A stretch of DNA of 64,000 nucleotides from Nitrospira sp. (GTDB lineage: Bacteria > Nitrospirota > Nitrospiria > Nitrospirales > Nitrospiraceae): contig JARFXO010000004.1 of assembly GCA_029194665.1 (NCBI GenBank), positions 186,001 through 250,000 on the forward strand. Direction: 5' to 3'. Shown one piece after another: positions 53,198-62,034 of this stretch. The notes beneath the pieces are model-generated. The model was not told where the DNA came from. It was given only the letters and a program-made list of their open reading frames with translations, and did not search any database. Every line of letters starts with the position of its first letter. Position 1 is the stretch's first letter. A program made the translations under genes and the position numbers.

Positions 53198-54331
53198 TTA
53201 GGATGAGAGGTAGAGTCTGGGAATCTGCGGACTGATAGCACAGAGAACTTCGTAGGAGATCGTCCCGGTCCACTCGGCCATGTCGTGGGCTGTGATTTGC
53301 TCCTGCTCTTGTTGTCCGATCAACATGACTTCGTCACCGACGGCAACGCCCGGTATCGGGGTGACATCCACCATCATCATGTCCATGCACACCAATCCTG
53401 CGATGGGAGCTCGCCGTCCCCGGATGAGAACATAGCCTCGATTCGAGAGGTGCCGGCTCAACCCGCCTGCATAACCGATCGGGAGAACGGCAATCCGCGT
53501 GAGGCACTTTGCGGTGAAGGTGCGATTGTAACTGACGGTTTCACCAGGTTGGATGGTTCGGAGCTGAGCGATAGAGGTCTTCAGTGAGAGGACCGGTCTC
53601 AGGTCCGGAGTCTCAACCGTGTCGGGAAGGGTGTGGTAGCCGTACAACATGATGCCGGGCCGCACGAGGGAAAAGTGGGTTGACCGGAAGCGAACCGCTC
53701 CACCGCTATTGGACACATGAACGAGAGGAACCAGAAACCCGCCTTCCAGAACGACTTTCAGGGCTTTATTGAAGCGACTGAGTTGTTCTTCGGTTGCGCT
53801 AGGGTCTTTTCCATCCGCATCGGCCAGATGGGTCATGAGCCCTTCCAGTCGAAGCGAGGGAGGAAACTTTGATGAACGGATGAGTGCCATCAGCTCATTC
53901 CGTGTCAGGCCAAGTCGACCCATGCCGGTCTCGATTTTGAGGTGGATCGAGTGGGAGATCTCGCGCGAGGCCGCAGCCTGTCCCAGCGTAGTGAGCACGG
54001 CAGGGTCACTCACCACCGGAGTGAGGTGATGTGCAAAAAGATCACCGAATTGTTCTTGGAAGACCGGTCCGAGAACGACGATCGGCACAGTGATGCCGGC
54101 TTGGCGAAGTGCGACCCCTTCTTCCGTCGAGAAGACGGCAAGGCGAGTCACACCATGCCGTATCAGTGTCCGTGACGTTTCGATCGCGCCATGACCGTAG
54201 GCGTTGGCTTTGACGACCGCCATAACGTCGCACCCAGGGGACAGAATCCGACGAAATTGGGAGAGATTATGTGCCAGCGCTGTCAGATCTATGGTGGCAA
54301 CGGTCGGGAAGAATGTCGGCGTACTCGGCAC
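53198..54331 (-). CDS. alr: Alanine racemase
   Basis: 377 residues with a GTG start. The PLP lysine lies in DVMAVVKANAYGHGA. Further marks are the conserved KIETGMGRLGL and THLADAD, SNSGGAV, and VRPGIMLYGYHTLP. The catalytic Tyr is in IAVLPIGYAGGLSR (the usual D in GYADG is G here), followed by RAPIAGLVCMDMMMVDVT. It converts L- to D-alanine for peptidoglycan. Last gene of the rpsB-tsf-pyrH-frr run, 29 bases after frr. Confidence 0.94.
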   Translation of the reverse strand: MPSTPTFFPTVATIDLTALAHNLSQFRRILSPGCDVMAVVKANAYGHGAIETSRTLIRHGVTRLAVFSTEEGVALRQAGITVPIVVLGPVFQEQFGDLFAHHLTPVVSDPAVLTTLGQAAASREISHSIHLKIETGMGRLGLTRNELMALIRSSKFPPSLRLEGLMTHLADADGKDPSATEEQLSRFNKALKVVLEGGFLVPLVHVSNSGGAVRFRSTHFSLVRPGIMLYGYHTLPDTVETPDLRPVLSLKTSIAQLRTIQPGETVSYNRTFTAKCLTRIAVLPIGYAGGLSRHLSNRGYVLIRGRRAPIAGLVCMDMMMVDVTPIPGVAVGDEVMLIGQQEQEQITAHDMAEWTGTISYEVLCAISPQIPRLYLSS

Positions 54332-54360
54332 GCGCAGAAGGAAAAATCAGGAAGTCGGAC

Positions 54361-54924
54361 TCAGACCTCCATGATTTCCTGTTCCTTTTTCTTGATCACG
54401 TCATCGATCTTCTGCCCATATTGCTCGATCAGCTTCTGGGTCTCTTGCTCGGCCTTGCGCAGTTCGTCTTCGGTGAGCTTGGCATCTTTTTGGAGTTTCT
54501 TTAACTCTTCATTCGCGTCTCGCCGAAAACCTCGAATCTGGACCTTCGTCTCCTCTCCATGCTTTTTGCAGATCTTGGTCAACTCCTTCCGGCGCTCTTC
54601 CGTCAGCGGCGGAAGCGGGACTCGGATCACTTTACCATCGTTTGAAGGCGTCACCCCCAACCCTGAAGTGGAGATGGCTTTCTCGATTTCTTTGATCAGT
54701 TTCGGTTCCCAAGGTTGAATGATGATGAGTCGTGCTTCGGGGGTGGAGACATTTGCGATCTGTTTGAGCGGAGTCATGGTTCCATAATAGTCGACACGGA
54801 TGCCGTCGAGCAGCGCGGCGGATGCCCTCCCGGTTCGGAGACCGGACAGATCCTTTCGCAAGTGGTCGAGAGACTGATCCATGTGGGTGATGAACGCCTG
54901 CCGAACCGGGGCTGCGTTGGACAT
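54361..54924 (-). CDS. frr: Ribosome recycling factor
   Basis: 187 residues, the normal length. HMDQSLDHLRKDLSGLRTGRASAALLDGIRVDYYGTMTPLKQIANVSTPEARLIIIQPWEP is the diagnostic N-terminal half. PPLTEERRKELTKICKKHGEETKVQIRGFRRDANEELKKL is the long three-helix bundle. With EF-G it splits the post-termination ribosome. It starts 19 bases after pyrH, in the order tsf-pyrH-frr typical of bacteria. Confidence 0.97.
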   Translation of the reverse strand: MSNAAPVRQAFITHMDQSLDHLRKDLSGLRTGRASAALLDGIRVDYYGTMTPLKQIANVSTPEARLIIIQPWEPKLIKEIEKAISTSGLGVTPSNDGKVIRVPLPPLTEERRKELTKICKKHGEETKVQIRGFRRDANEELKKLQKDAKLTEDELRKAEQETQKLIEQYGQKIDDVIKKKEQEIMEV

Positions 54925-54943
54925 GAGACACCTCGTGATGGGA

Positions 54944-55669
54944 TCAGTGATCGCCGAGCGTAACCAGGGTGCCGATCGGCTCGCCTAATGCCACGCGTTT
55001 AAAGTTGCCCTTGACTTTCAGGTTGAATACGATGAGCGGTAATTTATTGTCCATACAAAGGCTGATCGCCGTGGAATCCATCACCGTGAGCTTTTGGTTG
55101 AGGATGGACAGAAATGAGATCCGCTCGTACTTCTTCGCCGACGGATTGGTGACCGGATCGGCATCGTAGATGCCGTCGACTTTCGTTCCTTTCATGATCA
55201 CTTGAGCACTGATCTCCATCGCCCGCAGGACGGCGGCCGTATCGGTTGAGAAATAAGGATTACCCGTGCCGGCGGCAAATAGGACCACGCGGCTCTTTTC
55301 AAGGTGGCGGATTGCCCTCCGACGGATGTATCCCTCTGCGAGCTGACGCATTTCGATGGCAGATTGAATGCGGGTCATAATTCCGATCCGCTCGAGTGCG
55401 TTCTGGAGCGCCAGCGCATTGAGCACCGTCGCCAGCATCCCCATGTAATCAGCCGAGGCCCGTTCCATACCGGATGCACTTGCTGCAATTCCACGAAAAA
55501 TATTGCCTCCCCCGATGACGATCGCCACTTCAACGTCAAGGGCGACGACGGAAGCAATTTCCTCCGCGAGGTTTTCCAAAACGGATGGCTGGATGCCGTA
55601 ACCCTGCTCACCGGCCAACATCTCCCCACTGACTTTCAGAAGGAGGCGTCGGTATTTGGCAGAGCTCAT
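54944..55669 (-). CDS. pyrH: UMP kinase
   Basis: A 241-residue amino-acid-kinase fold protein. [20 protein letters not shown] opens the phosphate loop, [13 protein letters not shown] carries the glycine loop, [21 protein letters not shown] is the UMP-binding helix, and [23 protein letters not shown] with [22 protein letters not shown] is diagnostic of PyrH. It phosphorylates UMP to UDP. Its start overlaps the tsf stop as ATGA. Confidence 0.97.
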   Translation of the reverse strand: MSSAKYRRLLLKVSGEMLAGEQGYGIQPSVLENLAEEIASVVALDVEVAIVIGGGNIFRGIAASASGMERASADYMGMLATVLNALALQNALERIGIMTRIQSAIEMRQLAEGYIRRRAIRHLEKSRVVLFAAGTGNPYFSTDTAAVLRAMEISAQVIMKGTKVDGIYDADPVTNPSAKKYERISFLSILNQKLTVMDSTAISLCMDNKLPLIVFNLKVKGNFKRVALGEPIGTLVTLGDH

Positions 55670-56265
55670 GCTTCGCCTAACTGATAGCGAGTGAATCGGC
55701 GGATGTTCATGTTTTCGCCGATCTTAGCGATCTTCTGAGCGAGTAGATCTTTGATGGTGACGGCCGGGTCTTTGATGAATGACTGTTCCAACAGGCAGCT
55801 TTCCTGGTAGAACTTTTCAAGCTTGCCTTCGACGATCTTCGGCCATGCAGTGGGAGGCTTGCCCATTTCCTTGGCCTGCCCTTCGTAGATCGTTTTCTCT
55901 TTCTCGGCAACATCAGCCGGAACATCTTCGCGCTTCACGAATGACGGCTTTGCGGCCGCCACCTGAAGGGCCAGATCGTTGACGAAGGCTCTGAATTCCT
56001 CATTTCGCGCGACGAAGTCGGTTTCGCAGTTGACTTCGATCAAGACCCCGATCTTGCCGCCCATATGAATGTAGGAATGAATCAGCCCTTGGTTGGTTTC
56101 GCGCCCGGCCTTCTTGGCCGCCGCCGCCGCGAGGCCTTTTTGCCGCAGATAGTCGACGGCTTTGTCGACGTCGTTCCCGTTTTCGTTGAGCGCCTTCTGA
56201 CAATCCAGAATGCCGGCGCCTGTTTTTTCCCGAAGCTCTTTTACGAGCTGACTGGATCCTGCCAT
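55666..56265 (-). CDS. tsf: Elongation factor Ts
   Basis: 199 residues, the short EF-Ts form. The N-terminal UBA-like domain is [38 protein letters not shown]. The EF-Tu-contact motif follows in [19 protein letters not shown], and the C-terminal module ends in [15 protein letters not shown]. It exchanges GDP on EF-Tu. It lies 66 bases after rpsB and is coupled to pyrH by overlap. No frameshift here, unlike its upstream neighbour. Confidence 0.97.
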   Translation of the reverse strand: MAGSSQLVKELREKTGAGILDCQKALNENGNDVDKAVDYLRQKGLAAAAAKKAGRETNQGLIHSYIHMGGKIGVLIEVNCETDFVARNEEFRAFVNDLALQVAAAKPSFVKREDVPADVAEKEKTIYEGQAKEMGKPPTAWPKIVEGKLEKFYQESCLLEQSFIKDPAVTIKDLLAQKIAKIGENMNIRRFTRYQLGEA

Positions 56266-56331
56266 GATTCGTTCTGTTCCTTCGCTTGGTCGATGATGAG
56301 AATGAGCCGTTGATGGATCAATCGTGTTAAT

Positions 56332-57102
56332 TTACGAAACCGGAACGCTTTCCACGCGCATGGGCTGGTTCTTTTCGCCGCCGGCTGGAGTTGCTTGAAA
56401 CTCCGCTTCTTCCCGCTGGGCTTTCACATGCGCGCCCTCGATACAGGCATCGGCGATTTTGGAGGTAATCAGTTTGATCGAACGAATGGCGTCGTCATTT
56501 CCCGGAATCGGGTAGGCGATGTCGTCCGGGTCGCAGTTGCTGTCTGGATGGCGATCACCGGGATATCAAGTCGCTTCGCTTCCTGGACGGCAATCTTCTC
56601 GACTCTTGTATCCAACACAAAGACCGCACCAGGAAGGCTGCGCATGTTCTTAATACCGGACAGGTATTTTTGGAGCTTGGCGATATCCTTCTGCATGAGA
56701 AGGACTTCTTTCTTTTGAGACCATGCTCGCTGGGATTCAGGAGCGTCGTTTCCATCTTTTTCATCTTATCGATGCTGCGGCGAATGGTTTGAAAGTTGGT
56801 CAACATCCCCCCAGCCAACGCTGGTTGACGAAAAACATGTTGGCGCGCTTGGCTTCTTCTTCGAGGATTTCCGCCGCCTGCCGCTTCGTGCCGACGAACA
56901 AGACGGAGTCTCCGGCTGCAACAAGGTCTCGGACGAAGGCATAGGTCTGCTCCATCCTCGCGACGGTTTGCTGAAGATCGATGATATAGATGCCGCTGCG
57001 TTCACCGAATAAAAACTTCTTCATCTTGGGATTCCAGCGGTTGGTCTGGTGCCCGAAATGAACGCCGGCTTCCAACAATTCCTTGATCACCACCACTCCC
57101 AT
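56332..57102 (-). pseudogene. rpsB: 30S ribosomal protein S2, interrupted by three single-base losses
   Basis: From [27 protein letters not shown] the frame runs to NQRWLGG, where six G stand in place of the seven needed for Gly-Gly-Met. It resumes as [15 protein letters not shown] and is broken again at LKKKE by one missing A. It resumes as VLLMQKDIAKLQKYL and is broken a third time near 56554 before [23 protein letters not shown], then ends [15 protein letters not shown]...ESVPVS. All S2 sequence is present (~257 residues once repaired). An essential gene is unlikely to be dead, so sequence errors are the likely cause. Confidence 0.93.
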
Positions 57103-57316
57103 GCCTTCACCTCCCTTCAAGCTTGCAGAGCACCCACACACCGGGTGAGGGAATTGCTTCCCTTATTCTCAAGCCGCGCAGCGTATCAACGCTGATAGAG
57201 ATTTTATTCAATGGGGCCGTTCTCTCTTTGTGTCGGAAACGAACCCCTGCCGAACCCAGACCGGGGACGCTACCATAGTCCCGTCGAGGTTTCAAGCTGC
57301 CCGCAGTCTTTTTGAA
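57103..57316. promoter_or_regulatory. rpsB leader/promoter region
   Basis: About 215 bases between argJ (upstream on the same strand) and rpsB. A GGAGGT ribosome site precedes the rpsB ATG. The AT-richer part around 57180-57215 (TAGAGATTTTATTCAATG on the plus strand) is the best promoter candidate for the rpsB-tsf-pyrH-frr-alr run. I do not recognise a defined S2 leader structure. Confidence 0.4.
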
Positions 57317-58522
57317 CTAGGATCGATAGCTCGCGTTAATGCGAACATAGTCATACGAGAGGTCTGTCGTCCACATGTGGGCATGGGCGTGACCCTGCCC
57401 AAGCTGAACCGTGATCGTAAACTCCTTTTGTTTGAAGACGGACGCGATTTTCTGTTCCGCTTCCGGTCCCATTCCTACCCCTCGCCGCACCATGACAATG
57501 TCATCGAATCGCACCGTGATCTGAGCTGGGTCGATCGCAACACCCGATCGCCCGATGGCAGCCATGACTCTGCCCCAATTGGCATCCTCTCCAAACAACG
57601 CCGTCTTGACCAGATTTGATGTTGCAATGGTGTCGGCCACTCGTTTGGCCGCTGCCGTCGTGGCGGCTTCTTGCACCCGAATCGCGACGACCTTGGTGAC
57701 CCCTTCTCCATCGCGGCAAATCATGAGAGCCAATTCCTGTGCTGCATCAGTCAAGAGCCGCTCGAACTCGCGAACTGCCTTGGTGCCTTGTTGAATAGGT
57801 CGGTTCTTGGCCAGGCCATTAGCGAGACAGAGAACCGTGTCGTTCGTGCTGGTATCACCGTCCACCGTAATGCAATTGAAGGATTGATCGACTGCCGATT
57901 TCAACGCCGACTGGAGGGCAGCTGGAGCAATCGCTGCATCCGTCGTCAGATAGGCAAGCATGGTGGCCATATTCGGGTGGATCATGCCCGAACCCTTGGC
58001 CATACCGCCGATGGTGATGACCCGACCGCCGATCTTCGCTCGTCTCGCGACGGTTTTAGGCCGCAAGTCCGTGGTTAAAATCGCTTGAGCTGCTTGATCG
58101 CCTCCTGGGATGCTGAGACGCGCGATCAGGGTCGGGACGGCTGCGGTGATGCGATCAATCGGCAGGACACGACCAATCACACCGGTCGAACCCACGAATA
58201 CTTGGTGCACGGGAAGGGAAAGCTGTTCCGCCACGGCCCTAGCCATTGCTTTCGCCGCCACCAGCCCTTGTTCACCCGTGCAGGCATTGGCATTCCCACT
58301 GTTGACAATGATAGCTCGCCCTCGGCGAGACCGAAGATGGTGTCGATCCAGGAGTACCGGTGCGGCGACAACGCGATTCTTCGTGAAAACCCCGGCGATC
58401 GGTCCGCTTGCGTCGGACAGGCAGAGGGCCAAATCGAGCAGATCCGGTTTTTTGATCCCGCAATGGATTCCGGCGGCTTGAAACCCCAGCGGTGCAGTGA
58501 TGCCGACGTGTCTTGGTTTCAT
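57317..58522 (-). CDS. argJ: Bifunctional ornithine acetyltransferase / N-acetylglutamate synthase
   Basis: About 401 residues from MKPRHVGITAPLGFQAAGIHCGI. ArgJ marks are VNSGNANACTGEQG, the glycine motif GGMAKGSGMIHPNMATMLAYLTTDA with the self-cleavage Thr in MATMLAYLTTD, and ITVDGDTSTNDTVLC. The C-terminus has FGEDANWGRVMAAIGRSG and INASYRS. It transfers acetyl from acetylornithine to glutamate in the arginine pathway. It starts 53 bases after argC on the same strand. Confidence 0.96.
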   Translation of the reverse strand: MKPRHVGITAPLGFQAAGIHCGIKKPDLLDLALCLSDASGPIAGVFTKNRVVAAPVLLDRHHLRSRRGRAIIVNSGNANACTGEQGLVAAKAMARAVAEQLSLPVHQVFVGSTGVIGRVLPIDRITAAVPTLIARLSIPGGDQAAQAILTTDLRPKTVARRAKIGGRVITIGGMAKGSGMIHPNMATMLAYLTTDAAIAPAALQSALKSAVDQSFNCITVDGDTSTNDTVLCLANGLAKNRPIQQGTKAVREFERLLTDAAQELALMICRDGEGVTKVVAIRVQEAATTAAAKRVADTIATSNLVKTALFGEDANWGRVMAAIGRSGVAIDPAQITVRFDDIVMVRRGVGMGPEAEQKIASVFKQKEFTITVQLGQGHAHAHMWTTDLSYDYVRINASYRS

Positions 58523-58575
58523 AACGAGTTCTCGAGTGGTGTGACGGTTGAGTACGCGATCCTCGAGGGGATTGG

Positions 58576-59628
58576 TTAGGGATAACTGCCCGGTGCGGTA
58601 AGGCCGGTGTCCTCGGGAATGCCGAGCATCAAATTCATGGCTTGAATGGCCTGACCAGCGGCTCCCTTGACGAGATTGTCGACCGCCGCCACGGTGACGA
58701 CCCATCCGGTGCGCGAATCCACATACACGCCGATGTCGCAATAGTTTGTGCCTTTGATGTAACGCGGATTGGGAACGATGTCCTCGTAGAGCCGGACGAA
58801 GCGTTCACCTGCGTAGAACTCTCGGTACAAGTCTCGAAGGTCAGAAAGCTGCATGGGTTGCGTCAGTTTACAATACGCCGTACTCAGGATACCGCGATTC
58901 ATCGGTACAAGATGAGGTGTGAATGTCACGGTCACGGAGGCGACGTTGTCCATGAGTTCGGCAAGTTCCTGTTCGATTTCAGGAGTATGGCGATGTTGAC
59001 CGATCTTGTAGGGCTCCAGGGATTCATGCGCTTCTGGAAAATGGTAGGCCAGGGCAGGACTCCGTCCCGCTCCTGACACGCCGGACTTCGCGTCAATCAC
59101 AATCGTCTCCGGCCGCGCGAATCTTTTAGCGAAGAGGGGCGCCAACTGTAGGATCGCGGCAGTGGGATAACAGCCAGGCGAAGCAACCAGTCTCGACTTG
59201 GCAATCGCGGTCCGATGGAGTTCCGGCAAACCGTACACCGCGTCTTGGAGCAAATGGGGGTGGCCATGCGGAGCGTGATACCACTTCTCATAGATGCCGA
59301 CGTCTTTCAGTCGATAATCTGCGCTCAGGTCGACGACGGGTTTGCCTGCCTTGAGACAGGCTGCAACGGGGTCCTGTGATTTTGTATGAGGCAGTGCGAG
59401 AAAAATGGCATCCGCCCGCTCCGTCAGGGCTTCCGGCGTCAAGGCTTCAAATTGATGGTCGACAATTCCCTTGAAACTCGGAAACACGGATGAGACCGAC
59501 TGACCCGCTGATTTTTCAGACGTTACGGCGGTGATGGCAAAATAGGGATGGGCCGCAGCGAGCCGAACAAGTTCCGCGCCGGCATATCCGCTGGCTCCGG
59601 CAATGGCGATTCGAAATTTCTTACTCAC
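58576..59628 (-). CDS. argC: N-acetyl-gamma-glutamyl-phosphate reductase
   Basis: 350 residues, GTG start. IAIAGASGYAGAELVRL is the NADP site. ADAIFLALPHTKSQDPV and VVDLSADYRLKD follow, and the catalytic Cys lies in LVASPGCYPTAAILQLAPL. KSGVSGAGRSP and HRHTPEIEQEL are family motifs. It makes N-acetylglutamate semialdehyde, upstream of ArgJ in arginine synthesis. It begins just downstream of the rpsI terminator and so should have its own promoter. Confidence 0.97.
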   Translation of the reverse strand: MSKKFRIAIAGASGYAGAELVRLAAAHPYFAITAVTSEKSAGQSVSSVFPSFKGIVDHQFEALTPEALTERADAIFLALPHTKSQDPVAACLKAGKPVVDLSADYRLKDVGIYEKWYHAPHGHPHLLQDAVYGLPELHRTAIAKSRLVASPGCYPTAAILQLAPLFAKRFARPETIVIDAKSGVSGAGRSPALAYHFPEAHESLEPYKIGQHRHTPEIEQELAELMDNVASVTVTFTPHLVPMNRGILSTAYCKLTQPMQLSDLRDLYREFYAGERFVRLYEDIVPNPRYIKGTNYCDIGVYVDSRTGWVVTVAAVDNLVKGAAGQAIQAMNLMLGIPEDTGLTAPGSYP

Positions 59629-59679
59629 GGGTGAATAGTTCTCTCCTCGCCGACAGTCGGTTCACCTGAAAAAGACACA

Positions 59680-59710
59680 AAAAAGGGAAGGCATGGAGCC
59701 TTCCCTTTTT
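59680..59710 (-). terminator. Rho-independent terminator after rpsI
   Basis: AAAAAGGGAAGGC (59680-59692) pairs perfectly with GCCTTCCCTTTTT (59698-59710) around a 5-base loop. On the minus strand the hairpin is followed by a T-run. It lies 22 bases past the rpsI stop, closing the rplM-rpsI transcript; the matching T-run on the other side makes it potentially bidirectional. Confidence 0.9.
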
Positions 59711-59731
59711 CTGGATCGTCGGCCCCTGCGC

Positions 59732-60124
59732 CTAGCGCTTGGAGTATTGGAACCGCTTGCGCGCGCCCTTCTGTCCGTACTTTTTTCGCTCCTTCACGCG
59801 CGAGTCACGAGTGAGTAACCCCTCTTTTTTCAGGGGACTGCGGGTGGCAGGGGTTATCGCGACAAGCGCCCGCGCAATGGCATGGCGGAGAGCGCCAGCT
59901 TGTCCGGTCGGGCCGCCCCCATAGACGGTCGCGCTGATCGAGTATTTGCCCATCAGGCCGGCCATCTCGAGGGGTAGCTGGATAATTTGCCGCAGGGTGA
60001 GACGAGGGAACGCCTTCTCCAACGGCTTCTCGTTCACGATAATATCGCCCTCGGTGCCTGTGACCCAGGCCCGTGCCACTGCGCACTTTCTCCGCCCCGT
60101 TGCGTATTGTGTCACCACTGCCAT
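59732..60124 (-). CDS. rpsI: 30S ribosomal protein S9
   Basis: 130 residues. YATGRRKCAVARAWVTG at the N-terminus, then VYGGGPTGQAGALRHAIARALV, and the basic C-terminus ERKKYGQKGARKRFQYSKR whose final Lys-Arg reaches the ribosomal P site. It lies 33 bases after rplM, the usual pair, and is followed by a strong terminator. Confidence 0.98.
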   Translation of the reverse strand: MAVVTQYATGRRKCAVARAWVTGTEGDIIVNEKPLEKAFPRLTLRQIIQLPLEMAGLMGKYSISATVYGGGPTGQAGALRHAIARALVAITPATRSPLKKEGLLTRDSRVKERKKYGQKGARKRFQYSKR

Positions 60125-60157
60125 GCGGCTTGTCTCCTTCTGTTTGAGGACATGTCT

Positions 60158-60586
60158 CTAGAGAGAAATAGGTTCAGGACGTTGAGCCTGATGCGGATGG
60201 TTGGGTCCGACATAAACGCGGAGCTTACGCGCCATCCCATTGCCGAGCGGGGTTTTCGGAAGCATGCCCTTGATCGCTCTTGTCAAGAGCTGCGTAGGGT
60301 CTTTTCGAAATACGTGTGCGGCGGAGGCGGTTTTCAACCCTCCTGGATACCCAGAATGGCGCCGGTACAGTTTGGTTTCCATCTTGTCGCCGGTCAATTG
60401 AATCTTTTCCGCATTCACGATGACCACATGGTCACCCAGATCGACATTCGGTGTGAATGTCGGGCGATGTTTTCCCCGTAAGACGCCGGCCACTCGTGCC
60501 GCCAATCGGCCCAGGGTTTTCCCCTCGGCGTTCACCAGATGCCAGGTTTCTTTCACATGAGTCGGATTCGCGAAGTACGTCGTCAT
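60158..60586 (-). CDS. rplM: 50S ribosomal protein L13
   Basis: About 142 residues from an ATG preceded by GGAGAG; a longer frame to 60625 has no support. WHLVNAEGKTLGRLAARVAGVLRGKHRPTFTPNVDLGDHVVIVNAEKIQLTGDK is diagnostic, followed by KLYRRHSGYPGGLKTASA and GMLPKTPLGNGMARKLRVYVGPNHPHQAQRP. First gene of the rplM-rpsI pair, starting 43 bases after the second bifunctional-nuclease gene. Confidence 0.97.
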   Translation of the reverse strand: MTTYFANPTHVKETWHLVNAEGKTLGRLAARVAGVLRGKHRPTFTPNVDLGDHVVIVNAEKIQLTGDKMETKLYRRHSGYPGGLKTASAAHVFRKDPTQLLTRAIKGMLPKTPLGNGMARKLRVYVGPNHPHQAQRPEPISL

Positions 60587-60628
60587 CTTTCTCTCCACAG
60601 TTGCAATGCTGTCGGCATTTGACACGCG

Positions 60629-61117
60629 TTAGACTTCTTGGGCACCGATATTCTTTGTTTCCAGCTTGGACAACCACGCGTCCAGATTCTGACCGCTACG
60701 TCGTCGCCAAACATCCTGAGTGACATAGATCGGCGCGTGACATCGAAGGGCCAGCGCGATGGCGTCACTCGGTCGAGCGTCAATGGTGCGTATGACTCCT
60801 TTGTTTTCAAGGAAGACGGTCGCATAGTAGGTGCTGCTCTTGACGTCGGTGAGGACCACTCGTTCCATCTTGATACCGAGATGTTCGCCGAAACTCTTGA
60901 TCAGATCGTGGCTCATCGGCCGTGGTGTGGTCGATGTGTCTAGGGCACGCCTGATTGCTTCACCCTCCGACGCTCCCACCCATACCATGAAATGGTCTGA
61001 CGCGCCATCGGTTCGTGCCAGCACGACGATCCTGGTATCCGTCGTCGAGTCTTCTACGACTCGATTGACCGTAAGACGTATCAACGGTTCGCTCGTTTGG
61101 GGCGTCTGCGCGTCCAT
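60629..61117 (-). CDS. Bifunctional nuclease (BFN, DUF151) family protein, paralog 2
   Basis: 162 residues. FMVWVGASEGEAIRRALDTSTTPRPMSHDLIKSFGEHLGIKMERVVLTDVKSSTYYATVFLENKGVIRTIDARPSDAIALALRCHAPIYVTQDV is the full BFN pattern, including the conserved D-A-R-P-S-D-A-I-A-L. Family members have reported DNase/RNase activity or act in regulation. It is a diverged tandem copy of the gene 19 bases upstream and precedes rplM. Confidence 0.9.
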   Translation of the reverse strand: MDAQTPQTSEPLIRLTVNRVVEDSTTDTRIVVLARTDGASDHFMVWVGASEGEAIRRALDTSTTPRPMSHDLIKSFGEHLGIKMERVVLTDVKSSTYYATVFLENKGVIRTIDARPSDAIALALRCHAPIYVTQDVWRRRSGQNLDAWLSKLETKNIGAQEV

Positions 61118-61136
61118 GCAACGATCAACAAATTCG

Positions 61137-61592
61137 TCAGGTGTCCAATTTCCCGAAGTCCTCTGGCTTCAGGTTTTCCAGCCACTGATCGAGTTCCTCT
61201 GAGCTCTGCTTTCGAATCACGGACTCACTCGCAAAAATCGGGGCCTCGCTCCGGAGCGCGAGAGCAATGGCGTCGCTGGGACGGGAATCGACGGTGTACT
61301 CTGAGTCTGCATAGGTCAAATGGACTTTGGCGAAATAGGTATGTTCATGCAGGTCTGTGATCACCACACTAATGACCTTGGCGTTGTACGCATCCAAGTA
61401 AGACTTCATGAAGTCGTGGGTCATGGGACGGGGGGGGGCGACATTCTCGATCGCCAGGCTGATCGAACTGGCTTCCGATTTCCCGACCCAGATCGGTAAC
61501 ATTTCTGATTGATCATCGTCTCGGAGTATGACGATATACGCATTGTTGTAGGGGTCAAACATGAGCCCCTTGACCTGCATCTGCGTGATCAT
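61137..61592 (-). CDS. Bifunctional nuclease (BFN, DUF151) family protein, paralog 1
   Basis: About 151 residues from MITQMQVKGLMFDPYNNAYIVIL. SEMLPIWVGKSEASSISLAIENVAPPRPMTHDFMKSYL and YTVDSRPSDAIALALRSEAPIFASESVI carry the BFN signature. An in-frame start ten codons earlier is possible. This sequence is closer to the canonical family than its downstream twin. It heads the run BFN1-BFN2-rplM-rpsI. Confidence 0.92.
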   Translation of the reverse strand: MITQMQVKGLMFDPYNNAYIVILRDDDQSEMLPIWVGKSEASSISLAIENVAPPRPMTHDFMKSYLDAYNAKVISVVITDLHEHTYFAKVHLTYADSEYTVDSRPSDAIALALRSEAPIFASESVIRKQSSEELDQWLENLKPEDFGKLDT

Positions 61593-61752
61593 CTTCGAAC
61601 CGAATCCTCTCTCTTTCCTCATTAAAAGTGATGAGAATGGCAGAGCATGACACTCTTACCACTTTCGGATTTCCGATGTCAACGAACTCTGCGACAATCC
61701 AAGGGAAAACGTGAAGCTCAGTGGCTACAACGCTTCCGGAAGAAACGCGCGA

Positions 61753-62034
61753 TCAGCTGGTCTGAGGACGATAGTTTTCGGCAACCTTCGACGAATCCAC
61801 CTGTTCCCCTAGCTTCAAAAATGCTTTCATCTGCTTGCGAACGAGTTCACGTCCGCTCTCATCGCCGAGATTGACCTGATATTCATTGATGACCATCACC
61901 CGCATGCCTTCCCACTTTTTCCAGCAGTCGAGGCAGACCTTGCTCTTTACCTCCGACTCAAGCCTGCCGAGAAACAAGGGAGCCGTGATCGCTTCTCCCG
62001 TTTGCCCGCATGTCACACAGGAAACCTCTGCCAT
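61753..62034 (-). CDS. YggX-like Fe-S protection protein with an added zinc-ribbon-like N-terminus
   Basis: About 93 residues from MAEVSCVTCGQTGEAI. The C-terminal part CWKKWEGMRVMVINEYQVNLGDESGRELVRKQMKAFLKLGEQVD follows the YggX/Fe(2+)-trafficking pattern (W-x-x-W...M-x-I-N-E...R-x-x-L...M-x-x-F-L). Unlike classical YggX, two C-x-x-C pairs (CVTC and CLDC) precede it and could bind zinc or iron. Likely role: protecting Fe-S clusters from oxidation. The long frame to 62223 has no ribosome site. Confidence 0.7.
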   Translation of the reverse strand: MAEVSCVTCGQTGEAITAPLFLGRLESEVKSKVCLDCWKKWEGMRVMVINEYQVNLGDESGRELVRKQMKAFLKLGEQVDSSKVAENYRPQTS

